64,000 nucleotides of DNA from Cavia porcellus (GCF_034190915.1 NW_026947491.1:26662101-26726100); one strand, 5' to 3'. Positions 40,890 through 53,710 are shown, numbered from the stretch's first letter. A program made the numbers and translations. Notes: a model not told the origin generated them from the sequence alone.

Positions 40890-40972
40890 GTTTTGTTTTT
40901 GTACCAGGAATCAAACTGAGGACCTTGCACTTGCCAGGTGGGCACAGTGCTGCTTAACTCTATCCCCAGCTC
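40890..40972 (-). repeat. ID-like SINE
   Basis: Antisense: TTTTTGTACCAGGAATCAAACTGAGG...GCTTAACTCTATCCCCAGC. Confidence 0.85.
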
Positions 40973-41039
40973 AGCACCAGTCTTGCAAGAGTATCAATGT
41001 CAGATATGGCACCCATCTTATAATCTAGTGGGGGGCAGT

Positions 41040-41300
41040 TAGGCTGGAGGATCGCAGTGAGTTAGAGGTTAGCCTGGGCTACACAAACAAGTTCAAGGCC
41101 ACCCTGCACTATATAGTGAGACCTTGTCTGAAAAAAAAACAGCCAAGCATAGTGACACAAAACTGTAATCCCAGCACTCAGGAGGCCGAGGCAGGAGGAT
41201 TGCTGTGAGGTTCAAGGCCAGCCTATGCCACAAAGTAAGCTCAAGGCCAGCCTGACTACATAATGAGGTCCTGTCCCAAAGAGACAAAAAAAAGTATAAA
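41040..41300 (+). repeat. Two B1-like SINEs in tandem
   Basis: 41040-41140 is the right part of one B1 (GGCTGGAGGATCGCAGTGAG...GTGAGACCTTGTCTG). 41145-41290 is a complete second (CCAAGCATAGTGACACAAAACTGTAATCCCAGCACTCAGGAGGCC). Confidence 0.88.
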
Positions 41301-41574
41301 CCACAGTGTTGCTTTCACTGCCTAGAGTACAATTTGGATCTAAACAAGTAAATCATTTCTTTTGCAGTCTGGGGCTCACCTGGAAAATTCTGTGCCTATC
41401 CCACCCTCTTTTGGAGTGGTCCACTCTGAAAGAATTTTCTACGTCTGCACAGAAGCAATAGAACACCTGAGACCAATGTTCTAAAGACAGCAAATCCAAT
41501 GCAGAGAGAGATAAAACACACACTTGTGATGACCAAATAACCTTTCACACAAACCAAAATTTAAAAATTAGACT

Positions 41575-41710
41575 AGCTGGCTGTGGTGGGGCACCTGTCA
41601 CCCCAACACTTGGCAGGGTAAGGCAGGAGGATAGCGTTGAGTCTGAGGCCAGCCCTGGGCAACACAGCAATATCCCATTTCAAAAAATCTTAAAAAAAAG
41701 AAAAAGAAAG
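41575..41710 (+). repeat. B1-like SINE
   Basis: CTGGCTGTGGTGGGGCACCTGTCACCCCAACAC...GTCTGAGGCCAGCCCTGGGC. Confidence 0.82.
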
Positions 41711-42427
41711 AAAATTTATCTATAAACATGACCTCTTAAATGTGTAGGAAAGCTGCTCTCAGAGTACACATAAAACTTCCATTAGAGGGGATCAAGAAAA
41801 ACTCAAGTCACAGGGACCAACCAAAAACAACAAACAATCTAGAGCTTAGAAAACAAGACAGGTAAAGGAAACTCTTCCTGGAACACTTGCCCCAGATGGT
41901 TTGCTGGACATAAATGTATTTCCTGAATTTACAGGAGCCTATTGTTACAAATCTTGGTGAAGTGGTGAATTTACTTTTGGTTTTCAACTTAAATTGGTAT
42001 TTTGTTTAACTGACATGCTTACACATTTCCCAAGCTTTGTAACTTCTGGGACTACAATTGCAGGGTTAACACACACTTTTGCTGCTTTTATAAAGGGCCC
42101 AATGCTTGCTGGCAGCCAAATTTACAACGAACAGGATACAGGGGAATAGAGACAGACAGACAGACAAAAAGGGCACTTTAAAAGCCAAGCAGCAGTTGCC
42201 AGGTTTGCTATAGAAAGATTATGGTATAGAAAATAAATGATAAAGAAAGCTATATGTAAAGAGGTATTTTTGATATAAGAGGATTCTGCATGGTGAAATT
42301 CTTGCCTTACCAGAAAGAAATGGGGAAATGATGGCAAAACGAGGAAGCTAAGTATGTTGACAGGATGTTTGTGGAAGATGCAGCTTATAGAAAGGATGTG
42401 TATGTTTAGTTATTTTGAATTTCTTAA

Positions 42428-42545
42428 CCAGGTGTGGTGGCTCACGTCTGTAATCCCAGCACTCAGAAGACTGAGGCAAGAAGATTGCCATGAGCTCAAG
42501 GCCAGCCTCAACTACCCAGCAAGACTATCTCAAAAAGTTTTTTTT
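42428..42545 (+). repeat. B1-like SINE
   Basis: CCAGGTGTGGTGGCTCACGTCTGTAATCCCAGC...AGCAAGACTATCTCAAAAAG. Lacks most of the internal duplication. Confidence 0.88.
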
Positions 42546-43322
42546 CTTTGAAAAGTTCCTTGCCGCTCAGAGGTGCCTCGGGGACTATGGCTCTGTCTCT
42601 CATCAGTCACTCTCAGGTCTGAATCCTCTTCTCCAATCTAACTGATGCTTTCAGCTAAAGCTGTAACCCTCATTTATGAAATTAACATTAAACATGAGCT
42701 GTTCTACACAACTAGCAGAGACACTAACCTAGTAATGACAAAACACAGACAAAGCTGCCTCCTTGAGCAGCTCCACCCTACCTTGAAACACTCACTATTG
42801 CTGGCCTCACAGTATATCAAACATATGTATACTTCCCAAATATATAGGTCTTCAATGATACAAAGCTAAAAACCATTCCATTGTATAGTGACTCCCAGGT
42901 TAAAGTCTTTTAAAATGACAAACTTTTAAACTCAAATATCTGACCCTCCCTTATTTGTGTTCCAGCTGGTGTATGTTGGTGACAAAATACACATGCCAAG
43001 CCAACATAGGACAGCCAGGACATAAACACTTTTTCAAGGCTTATGCTGAGGTTTGGGGAGGATACCCAACAATGCTCACGTATTGTACAGTCCAAACAAT
43101 GTCACATAAAATTCATCTACAAAAAATACATTCTCCTTAGATACTTTATTTCAAAAAACAAATTTAGGTAAGCTTTTTCATGTCATTTAACATGATGTCA
43201 TCATGAAGGTTTTCCCTATAACACTTTATAATTGTTATCTGTTAACATTCTACACAGATTCAGCTTCTACAACAACCATGATGGATAAAAATTAACAATC
43301 CCCTAATTAACCCCTCAATACT

Positions 43323-43900
43323 GTCACTGATTTGGCCTATGTTGTGGGGACTCCACAGAGTATTAAAACTGCCCTCGTAATGGTCATGGTGAAATTCTTT
43401 TCCACATATTTAGACACCTGCAACAATTGATTAGACACCCACTGTACCTGTTTTACATTGCTCACATACGCTTCTCACTCTAATCTCTCTGGCCTCTGGT
43501 GGCAGGCAACTCTAGTTGCTTCCCACCTCTTTAGAAGAGGCTTTTGCTCACATCACTGTTTTCACCAAGGTGACAAAGCACTCATTCATTCTTTTAATCT
43601 TATACATACACAGGCCCAAGAAATGATTTCCACCTGTCCTGACTGCCAAAAACTGCTCCTCACATAGGAGTCAATCCCCACAGTTTACAAGGTAATACAA
43701 CCTGACAAGTGGTCTAACTCATTATAACCCTTTTGGTAAACTTAAATATATTCCTATATATGCCTACTCTGGATATTTAAATCCCTCTTTATAATTCTCT
43801 TGGGGCTTTCTTTCAACTCTGGCATATTAACCATGCCACAATTATACCCCGTAACCCTACAAATCAACCAATAGTAGAATGACCTAATGGGCTCTTTCAT
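43323..43900 (+). pseudogene. Retroviral RNase H-integrase remnant
   Basis: 43323-43430 reads like the end of a retroviral RNase H (VTDLAYV context, with the family's last catalytic Asp). The frame at 43458-43667 has the integrase zinc-finger spacing H-x3-H-x23-C-x2-C: in that frame His32, His36, Cys60 and Cys63. A stop follows and the catalytic core is not legible. This is a decayed fossil with several stops. Confidence 0.6.
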
Positions 43901-43926
43901 ACCCAATTAATAAAACAAAAAAGAGG

Positions 43927-44044
43927 GGGCTGGAGGTTTAGCTCAGCGGCATAAGTACCTGCCTTGGAAGCAGGCAGTCATGAGTTCGATCCCTGGTACC
44001 GATAAAAAGAAAAAAGACAAAAAAATAAAAAATAAAAATAAAAT
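43927..44044 (+). repeat. Young ID-like SINE with target duplication
   Basis: GGGCTGGAGGTTTAGCTCAGCGGCATAAGTACC...GATCCCTGGTACCGATAAAAAGAAAAAAGACAAA. The duplication AAAACAAAAAAGAGG is perfect at 43912-43926 and 44045-44059. It sits inside the provirus, so it is younger. Confidence 0.95.
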
Positions 44045-44449
44045 AAAACAAAAAAGAGGGAAGAGTATGTTGGAGAAATTTCCCCCGCAAGACCAAGTAC
44101 TTAAAGCACTATTTACATGTTTTAAACTGTGATTCAGAAAGTTTCACAGCAATGGAGAAACACTTTATTCCTACAAAGGATAGGCCCCTCAGAAGTGTGA
44201 GCCTGCTGGAGGAGACACGCATCTGTGTTATCACCCAGAGACCATCTCTGGGTTTCCTGAAAAGGGTGTGCATCCCACCAGGCAGCACCAAGTGAGAGGC
44301 TGCAAAGCACAAGAATTTCCTTCACTTCTGAAAACTCATTTATTGTAATGATTGCATAAGTCATTGGCAACTCCAAAATTACAAACGTAAAAAGTCTTAT
44401 GTTTGAGTTAGCTCATACATATATCTCAAGTAGGCAACACAATTTATTG

Positions 44450-46080
44450 GACTCACATGCTTAGCCTCACCTGTCTTTGACACAGTTACATAGGGATCCA
44501 AAACCACCTCTTTTCTCTAGTGACAATTCACACACAGGCAGAGCTTACCTGCCCCCTCTTGTGGTGCAGACTGTGGCCTCTCTGCAGACACTAACAGGTG
44601 GCATTTACTCTCTCATGAACAGTACTTTTTGGCTGAGGAATTTCCCCTTTGTTTGGTCACTAATAGTTATTACTGTGCTTCCTTTCATCCTCAGTGGTGT
44701 ACATGATCATATTTTCACTGGGCCCAAATATACCAAGAGAACTCACAGTCACATGTTTATTAATACTGCTAGAGTCCTAGGTCCTTTGTGTCTGGCTAAT
44801 AACTATGGCAGCCCACCTTCATCAAATCCTGGTCTTGCCAGATCCTTATTAACCTCTCTTCAGATGTAATATTTTTATACTTATTTTCCTATCAAGAAAT
44901 CTCTTTGGAGCCTAGCTATTCCCTTCTTCCCTCACATTATAAGAAATGGTAATTATCAGCACATAGCTAAGCTCACCCAGATTGTTCATGACACTTCTGA
45001 CGATGTTACAATCAGTTCTTCCCATCCATATATTCTAGGCCAGTAGTAGTACACCTGTGGCACATGTGCTACAGTGGGCTGTCTGCATCACTGAAAGGTC
45101 TAAAAGGTTCACCCTCGCCCCTCTAGTCCTTACTAGGGGAATCTAATCAGGAATCTAAGATAAGTGAACATAATTCTTTTGTCATTATAGACCCTTTAAA
45201 GAACTTAAGTATCTCTTTGCCTGTCAATGCCATCTGGTTGATACCTTGTATCACAAATAATAGTGTTTCTCAGCTAAATATGACACACATTATGATACTC
45301 AGGCAGCAAGCTGAAGCATGACTCCCCACCAATCTCATTTTACAGTGGATAACAAATTTTGCTCTTGAACAAATCACCTCATTGCTTGAATATATCAGAC
45401 AAAAGCACCTTCTATGCATTTTGATTACAAGTAGTATCATGGCTATTGCATTGACCACTACTGTGGCAACTGCACTGGTCACTTTGAATCACTCAATCCA
45501 AACTGCTCAAACTATGAATAGCTATTTCCACAATGTTACCTCATAACTACTGACTCTAATATTGAAAAAGAAATTCTACAAAGACTTAATGTCCGTGAGG
45601 CTGCTGTCATCTGGTTCAGTGAACACCAACAGGCCTTGTAAACACATAGTCGGCTTAGTTGTAATGCTGGGTATTACTCAACGTGTGTTACTCCTATTCC
45701 TTTTAATCATTCTGAATCTTAGGAAGAAGTTCAACACTTTCTCTATGGTGCCTTTCATACAAACATGGATAGAGATGTTACTAATCTTCAGAACCAACCT
45801 GAAGCCCAACTTCCCATATTTCAGATGGAGCCTTCCAACATTCCTCTGTTCTTCAATGATACTGCCTACTGGCTCAATCCTAAACACTGGTTCCCTGGTA
45901 TCAACCTTCACATTTAGATTCTTATAGCTATGAGAATAATCTTTTTTCCACTTTTTCTTGCAGTCCTACTCTGTATGCTGTTTCAATGGACTCACCATGC
46001 AGAAGCCAGGATGACCTTCCTGCATGAAATCCAATATTCCTCTACCTGCACTCTTTCTTCTCTGTTCAATCTAAATTATA
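44450..46080 (+). pseudogene. Retroviral env-like remnant
   Basis: Placed between the integrase remnant and the 3' LTR, where env belongs. 45360-45545 encodes a long run of small and hydrophobic residues (Ile/Ala/Thr/Val) after a charged stretch, followed by a Gln-rich segment, as in a transmembrane subunit's fusion region and heptad repeat. A second hydrophobic block lies near 45930-45980. Frames such as 44477-44869 and 45562-45927 are fragments. All are interrupted; no intact envelope can be encoded. Confidence 0.45.
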
Positions 46081-46098
46081 AAACAAAAAAAGGGGAAT
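46081..46098 (+). promoter_or_regulatory. Polypurine tract
   Basis: AAACAAAAAAAGGGGAAT sits directly before the TG that starts the 3' LTR, as expected for the plus-strand primer of a retrovirus. Confidence 0.7.
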
Positions 46099-46471
46099 TG
46101 TGGGGAGACTGCGAGCAAAGGAGTGACTGACATGAATGAGAAAAGGAAAGGACCTTGGGAACAAGTTTCCAGGCCCCTGGAATGCATAGTTAAGTTTAGA
46201 ACAGATCTGCAAGACAACAGTCACCAGAATCAACAATATTTTCAGGGACATTTGCTTTGGCTATTGTACCCACCTGCCCTGATAAAGACAGTTTATACAG
46301 GTCAACATGTGTATACCGTTCCTTCCCGGTCCCCTGACCAAAACCCCTCTACAAACACTGCAAGTGCTTTTCTTCCACACCTTTGTTCTCATGAACCCGA
46401 GTCTCAGCTCGCTGCTGATTCTTGAGGCTTTCTCATGCAAAGAGACAGCCCCTCTGGGTTTCTCAGTAATG
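46099..46471 (+). repeat. 3' LTR of the endogenous retrovirus
   Basis: Starts TGTGGGGAGACTG. It lacks the AAATAAATAAGC segment present in the 5' LTR and has an extra GTTTCCAGGCC-containing segment, so the two LTRs have diverged by indels as well as substitutions. The 182-codon frame at 46307-46855 crosses the LTR end and is chance. Confidence 0.7.
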
Positions 46472-47904
<1,433 letters not shown>

Positions 47905-48457
47905 TTAGCACCAGAAGGATGGCTTGCATTCAGATTTTCAGAGTATGAATGGCTACTTGAGGGTTAACCATGACACCCAGTGTAGAAAACCTTAGAGGTA
48001 TCAATTCTAAGAGGCAAAGTGGAAATGGACAAGAACTCAAAGGTTTCCCTTTAGCTAGTTTAAGCAGAAACGTTTTGCCAAATCAACCTTCAGAGCCTGA
48101 ATAAGAGAAAAATGATCTAAGCATCATGTATGTATCTTTAGACTAAACAATGCATTCTAATGATGAAAATTCACATTGAGATCATAAAATCACACTTCTC
48201 ACAATGCTGAGCTGACAGTGGGTGCAGTTCTACTTCTCTTCCTGTAGATTTTATTGTTATTTATTTTCCTGTACTGACTACTGTCCTGCAATACCATTTT
48301 GAAGTGTCTATAGTTTTTATAGAATTGGTAATTTTATGTAATTCTTTTGAAACATTTATTCAAATACAATTAGTAGGAAAATGGATATCAATCTGCAAGT
48401 ATTTTGGAAAATCTCAGGAAATTTTTATCTGTTTATTTCTAACAAAATCCACAATCA

Positions 48458-48600
48458 AGCCAGGCATGGTGGTGCAGGCCTGTAATCCCAGCACTTGGGA
48501 GGCAGAGGCAGGAGGATTGTTGCAAGTTTGAGACCAGTCTGGGCCACAAGGTGAGCTCAAGTCCAGCCTGAACTGCATAGTGAGACCCTGTCTCAAAAGG
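48458..48600 (+). repeat. B1-like SINE with perfect target duplication
   Basis: CCAGGCATGGTGGTGCAGGCCTGTAATCCCAGC...GTGAGACCCTGTCTCAAAAGG. Flanked by the 16-base ACAAAATCCACAATCA at 48442-48457 and 48601-48616. Confidence 0.96.
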
Positions 48601-48619
48601 ACAAAATCCACAATCAGTT

Positions 48620-48760
48620 TTTTTTTTCCTGTTCCTTTTGGAGCTTTTTACAGACAGGGTCCCTACAGTCCACGCTGGCGTTGAGCTCACCATGAACCTC
48701 CTGCCTCAGCTTTTCAAGTGCTGGGATTATAGGAGTGCACCACCATGCCCAGATCCTATT
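48620..48760 (-). repeat. B1-like SINE
   Basis: Antisense copy starting just after the previous B1's target duplication: CAGACAGGGTCCCTACAGTCC...GGATTATAGGAGTGCACCACCATGCCC. Confidence 0.9.
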
Positions 48761-48984
48761 CTTTTTTAACCACCTTTAACTTTTAATAAAAATCTTTTGG
48801 AAAAAAATACGCTGAAAAACTGCAAGATTTTTAGAGAAAATATGAAACTTTTAAACTATACCACCTGAACACAAAGTAATTTAATAAAAATATTCTTCTA
48901 TGAATAAAAAGATATAATCCATAAAGTATCATAGTTTTCAGATTCCCCTCCCCTACCACTTTTAACCCGCCTTGTGTTTCATTT

Positions 48985-49235
48985 TGTTTTGAGACAGCAT
49001 TTCACTATGCAATTCAGGTTGGCCTCAAACTTGCAGTGATCCTCCTGCATCAGCCTCGTGAGTGCTGGGATGACAGGAGTGTGCTGCCAGGCCTGACCAA
49101 CTCCACTTTCAACATAAAACTAAATGGACTGGAAAACCATTACCCAGGGCTGGAGTGTAGCTCAGTGGTACAATGTTTTCCTATCATGCATAAAGCCCTG
49201 GGTCTGATCCTCAGGACCACAACAGAAGGAAAGAT
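48985..49235. repeat. B1-like SINE (minus) and ID-like SINE (plus)
   Basis: 48985-49095 is an antisense B1 (GAGACAGCATTTCACTATGC). 49146-49230 is a sense ID of the older variant (GGGCTGGAGTGTAGCTCAGTGGTAC...GGGTCTGATCCTCAGGACCAC). Confidence 0.88.
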
Positions 49236-49429
49236 AATTCCACAATAGATTATAAACCAATATATCCTGCTTTGGCTAAAGCATAATAAAAATTTAATGA
49301 GATTATAAACTTGACATCCTGTAAACTCCTTTTTTATTAGTTTTGACTCATGAAAGACCTCTGAAAAGATTTCACCTAAGATTTCAATTCAGGTAAAAAA
49401 CAGTAATAGTAACCATATTAATAATCTTT

Positions 49430-49585
49430 GTGTCTGGGCATGGTGGCACATGCCCATAATTCTACCACTCGGGAGGCTGAGGCAGGAGGATTGCTGCAAG
49501 TTCAAGGCCAATCTGGTCTATATGATGAGTTCAAGGCCAGCCTGCTCTACAAAGAAAGACCTTGTTTCAAAAAAAAAAGAAAAAA
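49430..49585 (+). repeat. B1-like SINE
   Basis: TGGGCATGGTGGCACATGCCCATAATTCTACC, duplicated TTCAAGGCCAATCTGGTCTA / TTCAAGGCCAGCCTGCTCTA. Flanked by short AATAATCTTT repeats. Confidence 0.93.
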
Positions 49586-49874
49586 AATAATCTTTCTATT
49601 ACTTTGAGGATTTTTATTTTAATTTAAATCAAGCTCTTCACTAAGAACCATCATTTATCTCAGTACAATTACTATATTCTATAACTGTAACTGGCAAAGA
49701 GTTCACATTCAATAAAAATGTGTAGACAGTTCAAAAAATGAATAAATGATCTACAAATATGATCCAATCTGCCAACAGATTTCATGGGAGTAATCTTTGT
49801 AAAAAAAATCACCTATATTACATTTACAAAATCACTTCAGTACATATAGGACTGGTCTTAAAAATAAAAGCAAT

Positions 49875-50109
49875 GGGGCTGGGGATCTAGCTCAGCGGCA
49901 TAAGCGCCTACCTTGCAAGCAGGCAGTCGTGAGTTCGATCCCTGGTACCGATAAAAACGAAAAAGACAAAAAAATAAAAAATAAAAAAATAAAATAAAAG
50001 CAACTTGGGGCTGGGGTTTAGCTCAGTGGCATAAGCGCCTGCCTTGCAAGTGTGCGGTCATGAGTTCGATCACTGATACCGATAAAAAGGAAAAAGACAA
50101 AAAAAAATA
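49875..50109 (+). repeat. Tandem pair of ID-like SINEs at one target site
   Basis: Two complete same-orientation copies (49875-49990 and 50006-50109), both with the GATAAAAA(C/G)GAAAAAGACAAA tail. The 13-base target AAAATAAAAGCAA occurs three times: before (49861-49873), between (49991-50003) and after (50110-50122). Confidence 0.93.
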
Positions 50110-50122
50110 AAAATAAAAGCAA

Positions 50123-50835
50123 CCTTCAGACCCAAAGATATGGGCATAATAAAATCATGAACTTATAATTCAATGCTGTCAATGTTATAACTAAAAACTG
50201 ATTTTATTATGGGTCAACACCATGCAAGACAACTTGTTATAAAGGCAGTATGCTTTGTATACAATTAAATATATAATTTGCTAAAACTGAATTTATTAAT
50301 TTGAGATTAACTGATAATTTTTGATTACTAAAGATAATGAAGGAAAAAATACCAAAAATCATAGTAATCATATTAATACTCTACAAGCCTCTCTTGAATC
50401 ACTTAAGTTATCGATTTAACTTTTTTTTTACTTTTAAAGAGAATAAAATCAAGCAAAATAAAACAGAATAAAGCCAATCAAAACAAATGAGTGTGACCCA
50501 GGACTTCAAGACAAGAGAAATCAAATTAACCATTTTTAAAGCTGAGAAACAAAACACTAATATAACCCAATTCATAAAGTATTAAACTTCATTTCTGCTA
50601 CAAAATCCACTCACCATTTTATGTATCTTTAAAAGTAACTTTTACATTATTTCACACTTGTACATTTTTACAGAATACATTATAATACACACAATTCATG
50701 TACTGCAACGCATGAGTACAGGATATAATAATCAAATCAATTCTAGCTCTTTATACATTACCCATTTTTCTGTGTTAAGAATTTTACCCTCTTCTAATCA
50801 TCTTGAAACATATCACAGATAAGCCTTGTATCTTA
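50123..50835. other. Intron 2 segment, no recognised element
   Basis: Very AT-rich, with no exon, SINE or LINE landmark recognised. Confidence 0.45.
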
Positions 50836-50837
50836 AG

Positions 50838-50940
50838 ACAAGGTCTTGGATGCTGTCCAGGCTAGCCTCAAATTCTCGAGCTCCCTAACTCCAACTCCCA
50901 AGGGCTGCAATTACATGTGTGCAACACCATACCTGGCCTG
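50838..50940 (-). repeat. B1-like SINE
   Basis: Decayed antisense B1: AAGACAAGGTCTTGGATGCTG...GCAATTACATGTGTGCAACACCATACCTGGCC. Confidence 0.72.
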
Positions 50941-51049
50941 TTGTAGGCTGTTTCCACCTACACACAACTACGGTGCTAAAGAAGAACCTAAAACAACATC
51001 GCGCCCTGGGTTCTGGTCCCCTCCCTGGACTCTGATCCCGCCCCATCCC

Positions 51050-51850
51050 TCCCAGGGTGGCCCCCACTGCCGCATGGTTCCTCTGTGCCACAGTCTTAGT
51101 AGGTTCCACAAAGGAGAACACCAGCACTTGTCTTTCTGTGTGTACTAATTTCACTTCACATAACAACCTTCCAGATCCTTCCAGGTTGCTACAGAGACAG
51201 AATCTCATTCTTTTTTCCAGTGGAATTGTATTCCATTGTGGAAACGCACCACATCTTCCTTATCCATTCATCTATGGAAGGCATCTGGGTTGGCTCTGTA
51301 TTTTAGCTATTTGAACAGTGCTGCAATGAAGATGGGAGTGCAAGCATCTTTTGGGAATGATTTCATCTCCTCTGGATACGTACCCAGCAATAGCCTTGTT
51401 GGAGCGTATGGTAGGTTCTTCTTGAGTTTTTGAGGAATTTCCACACTTTCCATTGTAACTTTACTAATTTAATTCCCACCAACTATGTAAGAGAGTCCCT
51501 TTTTCTCCATTCTCATTAGCATTTGTTTTTGTTTTCCTTTGTGGTGATGGGGACGGAACCTAGAAATATGCTGGGCAAACGTTCTACCACTGCTCTATAT
51601 CCCAATCCACTTTGCTTTTGACTTGGGTTTTTTGTTGTTGTTTGTCTGGGTTTGGTTTTTTGAGACAGGGTCTTGCTACATAGTTCAAGCTGGCTTTGAA
51701 CTTATTAGGTAGCCCAAGTTTGCCTAAAACTGGCAGTGATCCTCCTGCCTCGGCCTCCTGCTTGCAAGGCCATTTTTGTCTTTTTGATGATAGCTACTCT
51801 AAGGTGAAATGATCTTAGTATGGTTCTGACTAGCATGAAATGGACTTTTG
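51050..51850 (-). repeat. Old L1 3' end, minus strand
   Basis: Antisense L1 landmarks: GGAATTGTATTCCATTGTGG, CTTATCCATTCATCTATGGA, ACAGTGCTGCAATGAAGATGGGAGTGCA, TACCCAGCAATAGCCTTGTTGGA and TTTGAGGAATTTCCACACT. SINEs at 51530-51612 (ID-like, minus) and 51655-51775 (B1, minus) interrupt it. Confidence 0.9.
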
Positions 51851-52394
51851 GAAACACATGCATGCCTCTCTCCCTCCCAAGCAAAAAGAATCATCACTTA
51901 AACTCTATTTACTGGACCCTAAACACAACTAGAGAAGTAGACTGGGTTCCACGACCTTGAAAGGCTGAGAAGGTGCTGTTACAAACCTGATGAACTGCGC
52001 AGAATGCCATGCTTTTAATCTTTCTAAACCTTTCCATTTTCTGTCATCATTTGGTCACCTTTCTCTTGTGGCTGCCACAATCTATCAAAAGACTAGGAAA
52101 CAAATGTGTAAACCATAACTGAAATAAAATTTAAAACATTCTGAGGAACAGCTGAGAACCTCCTACATGTGGAACAATTTTAATAAGAGTCGCTTTAGCT
52201 GCCCTGGAACAGACCAGCATCAGCTGTTTCTAGTTACTAGACTTCAGAATCCTGAGGTTAATCTTAACCTCTGATTACACATCTGAAAGCTGAATCTTTT
52301 TTATCATCTCCCCATCCACATTTTGGATATTCAAAAAGTACAAAAATGGAAATCATGCCTTTTAATTCTCTCATGTCCAGGCCTTTTTAAAGTT

Positions 52395-52525
52395 ATTTTT
52401 ATTTTGAAAAAAGGGTCTCATTAAGTCACTAAGTTGCCCAGGTTGGCCTAGATCTTGAAATCCTCCTGCTTCAGCCTTACACTATACAGGCATTCCAAGT
52501 ATGCATCACCATGCATGGCTCCCTG
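52395..52525 (-). repeat. B1-like SINE
   Basis: Decayed antisense copy: AAAGGGTCTCATTAAGTCAC...AAGTATGCATCACCATGCATGGC. Confidence 0.72.
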
Positions 52526-53270
52526 ATGTTTTTCAAATGATGGTCCCATATCAGTCACCACTTGGGGGCCAACGTGGTGCCCTCAATCACCTGTGTTAAA
52601 TCCAAAACTATACCTCAGCCCACTGCAACTCCAAAGCAACACTACAGAAAGTTACTTTTAAAGCTTTTTTACACGTATTAGAGAAATTTTACTAAAGGGT
52701 CTCCATATATAAGGAAAAAACTTGGAACGAAAGTGACTTGAGAGATTCCTGATCGAATCTCCTGTATCCAACATCTGAGGTGGACTTCCTTTTCTGCACA
52801 CTAATATAGTATTAATATTGTTTTGTGTAACAATATTCTGAAAAAGAAAAGGTAGAGCAAACCCACAAATTTATTTTCTTTGGCTTGGCAACATCAAAAT
52901 ATCAAACTTTTTTCTCCGTCTTAAAAATACAAAATATTGTAAAAGCAAAAATTCATCAATAAGCTTGCTTGACAGTAGCAAGACTTTCAGAGTAGCCTGC
53001 AAGCCAAACCAAAAAGGAAGAAAAAAAAAAAATCAAGAAAACCATTTGTCAGAGCTAAGACACAAAATACTATATCATATTAATCCAATTCATAAAGAAG
53101 TTTGTTTCTCTACAAAAAAAAAACAGAACTTCATAGAGCAATGGTAAGTCTTTACACTTAAAATGAGCAGAAATCTTTATAGCTTTAGAAAGGGTAATTA
53201 TTCCAAAAATTATTCCAACAGCAGTCTTTTTTAAATGGCATGCTAAAATAATCAATTATCTATCTGGGTG
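52526..53270. other. Intron 2 segment, no recognised element
   Basis: No exon or clear repeat. The frames at 52965-53147 and 53070-53255 overlap on opposite strands and are low complexity. Confidence 0.45.
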
Positions 53271-53274
53271 ACAA

Positions 53275-53710
53275 TGAAAGGGAAAAACTGTACAAGGAAA
53301 AATTGTTCTTTGTAAAACTGTTTTCTTTGAAGCTGCCTAGCTCTGTAACTGTTTCATGACTCTCTAATTGCTTGCTTGACCCCTGTAATCACAAAAGCAT
53401 AACCAAACATTCAGGATTCCTGCTTGTACCCAGCTTTGTGGTCATTTATCCCATCCTGTAAATGATGGCCATTAATGTAGTCCTGTAGCCAATGACCTCA
53501 CCCTGCTAGCTAATTCGAAGAACTGCCAGGCTGTCCTGTCCCACCTCTGTAATCCCTGCTTACGCCTCATGTAAAAACGCTGACTCACAGTCACTAGGGG
53601 CCTGGCTTTTGTCGGAAGTTATTCCAGCCAGGACCACTGCTACAAAACAAAGCTGCTCACTGCTTCCGATTCCAGGAGTTGTTTCTTTCCCGGACTCAGT
53701 CTTGCCGTCA
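53275..53710 (+). mobile_element. Solo LTR of an endogenous retrovirus
   Basis: 436 bp starting TGAAAGGG and ending GCCGTCA, flanked by the 4-base duplication ACAA at 53271-53274 and 53711-53714. It has a CCAAT-like motif (AGCCAATGACC) and a C-rich middle, and its base composition differs from the AT-rich intron around it. No second LTR or internal region is adjacent, so it is probably the product of LTR-LTR recombination. The 4-base duplication fits a gammaretrovirus-like class. No close family name recognised. Confidence 0.7.

Larger units (their letters stand above)
39301..43300 (+). other. Provirus interior, gag/5' pol part not recognisable
   Basis: About 4 kb expected to hold gag and 5' pol, but no frame or motif is legible. 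It includes a microsatellite-like AAATAAATACATACATAAATAAATAAA patch (about 40415-40441) and several SINEs. Part of it may be unrelated DNA inserted after the provirus. Confidence 0.4.
38926..46471 (+). mobile_element. Degraded endogenous retrovirus, class II-like
   Basis: A plus-strand provirus antisense to IPO8 in intron 3. Two related LTRs of about 375 bp (38926-39300 and 46099-46471) share TGAATG-GAAAA-GAAAGGACC, GCATGGTTACGTTTAG-like text, CAGAATCAACAAT, TCCCCTGACCAAAA and CTCAGCT(A/C)GCTGCTG. The interior has an RNase H-integrase remnant, an env-like remnant and, before the 3' LTR, a polypurine tract (AAAAAAAGGGGAAT). All frames are broken by stops, so it cannot encode working proteins. 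No clear gag or primer-binding site was recognised. Several SINEs have inserted since. The class II assignment is an inference from pol style. Confidence 0.72.

Noticed and set aside
43927..44044. The ID SINE in the provirus as part of the retroviral genome
   Set aside because: Its perfect 15-base target duplication shows that it inserted later.
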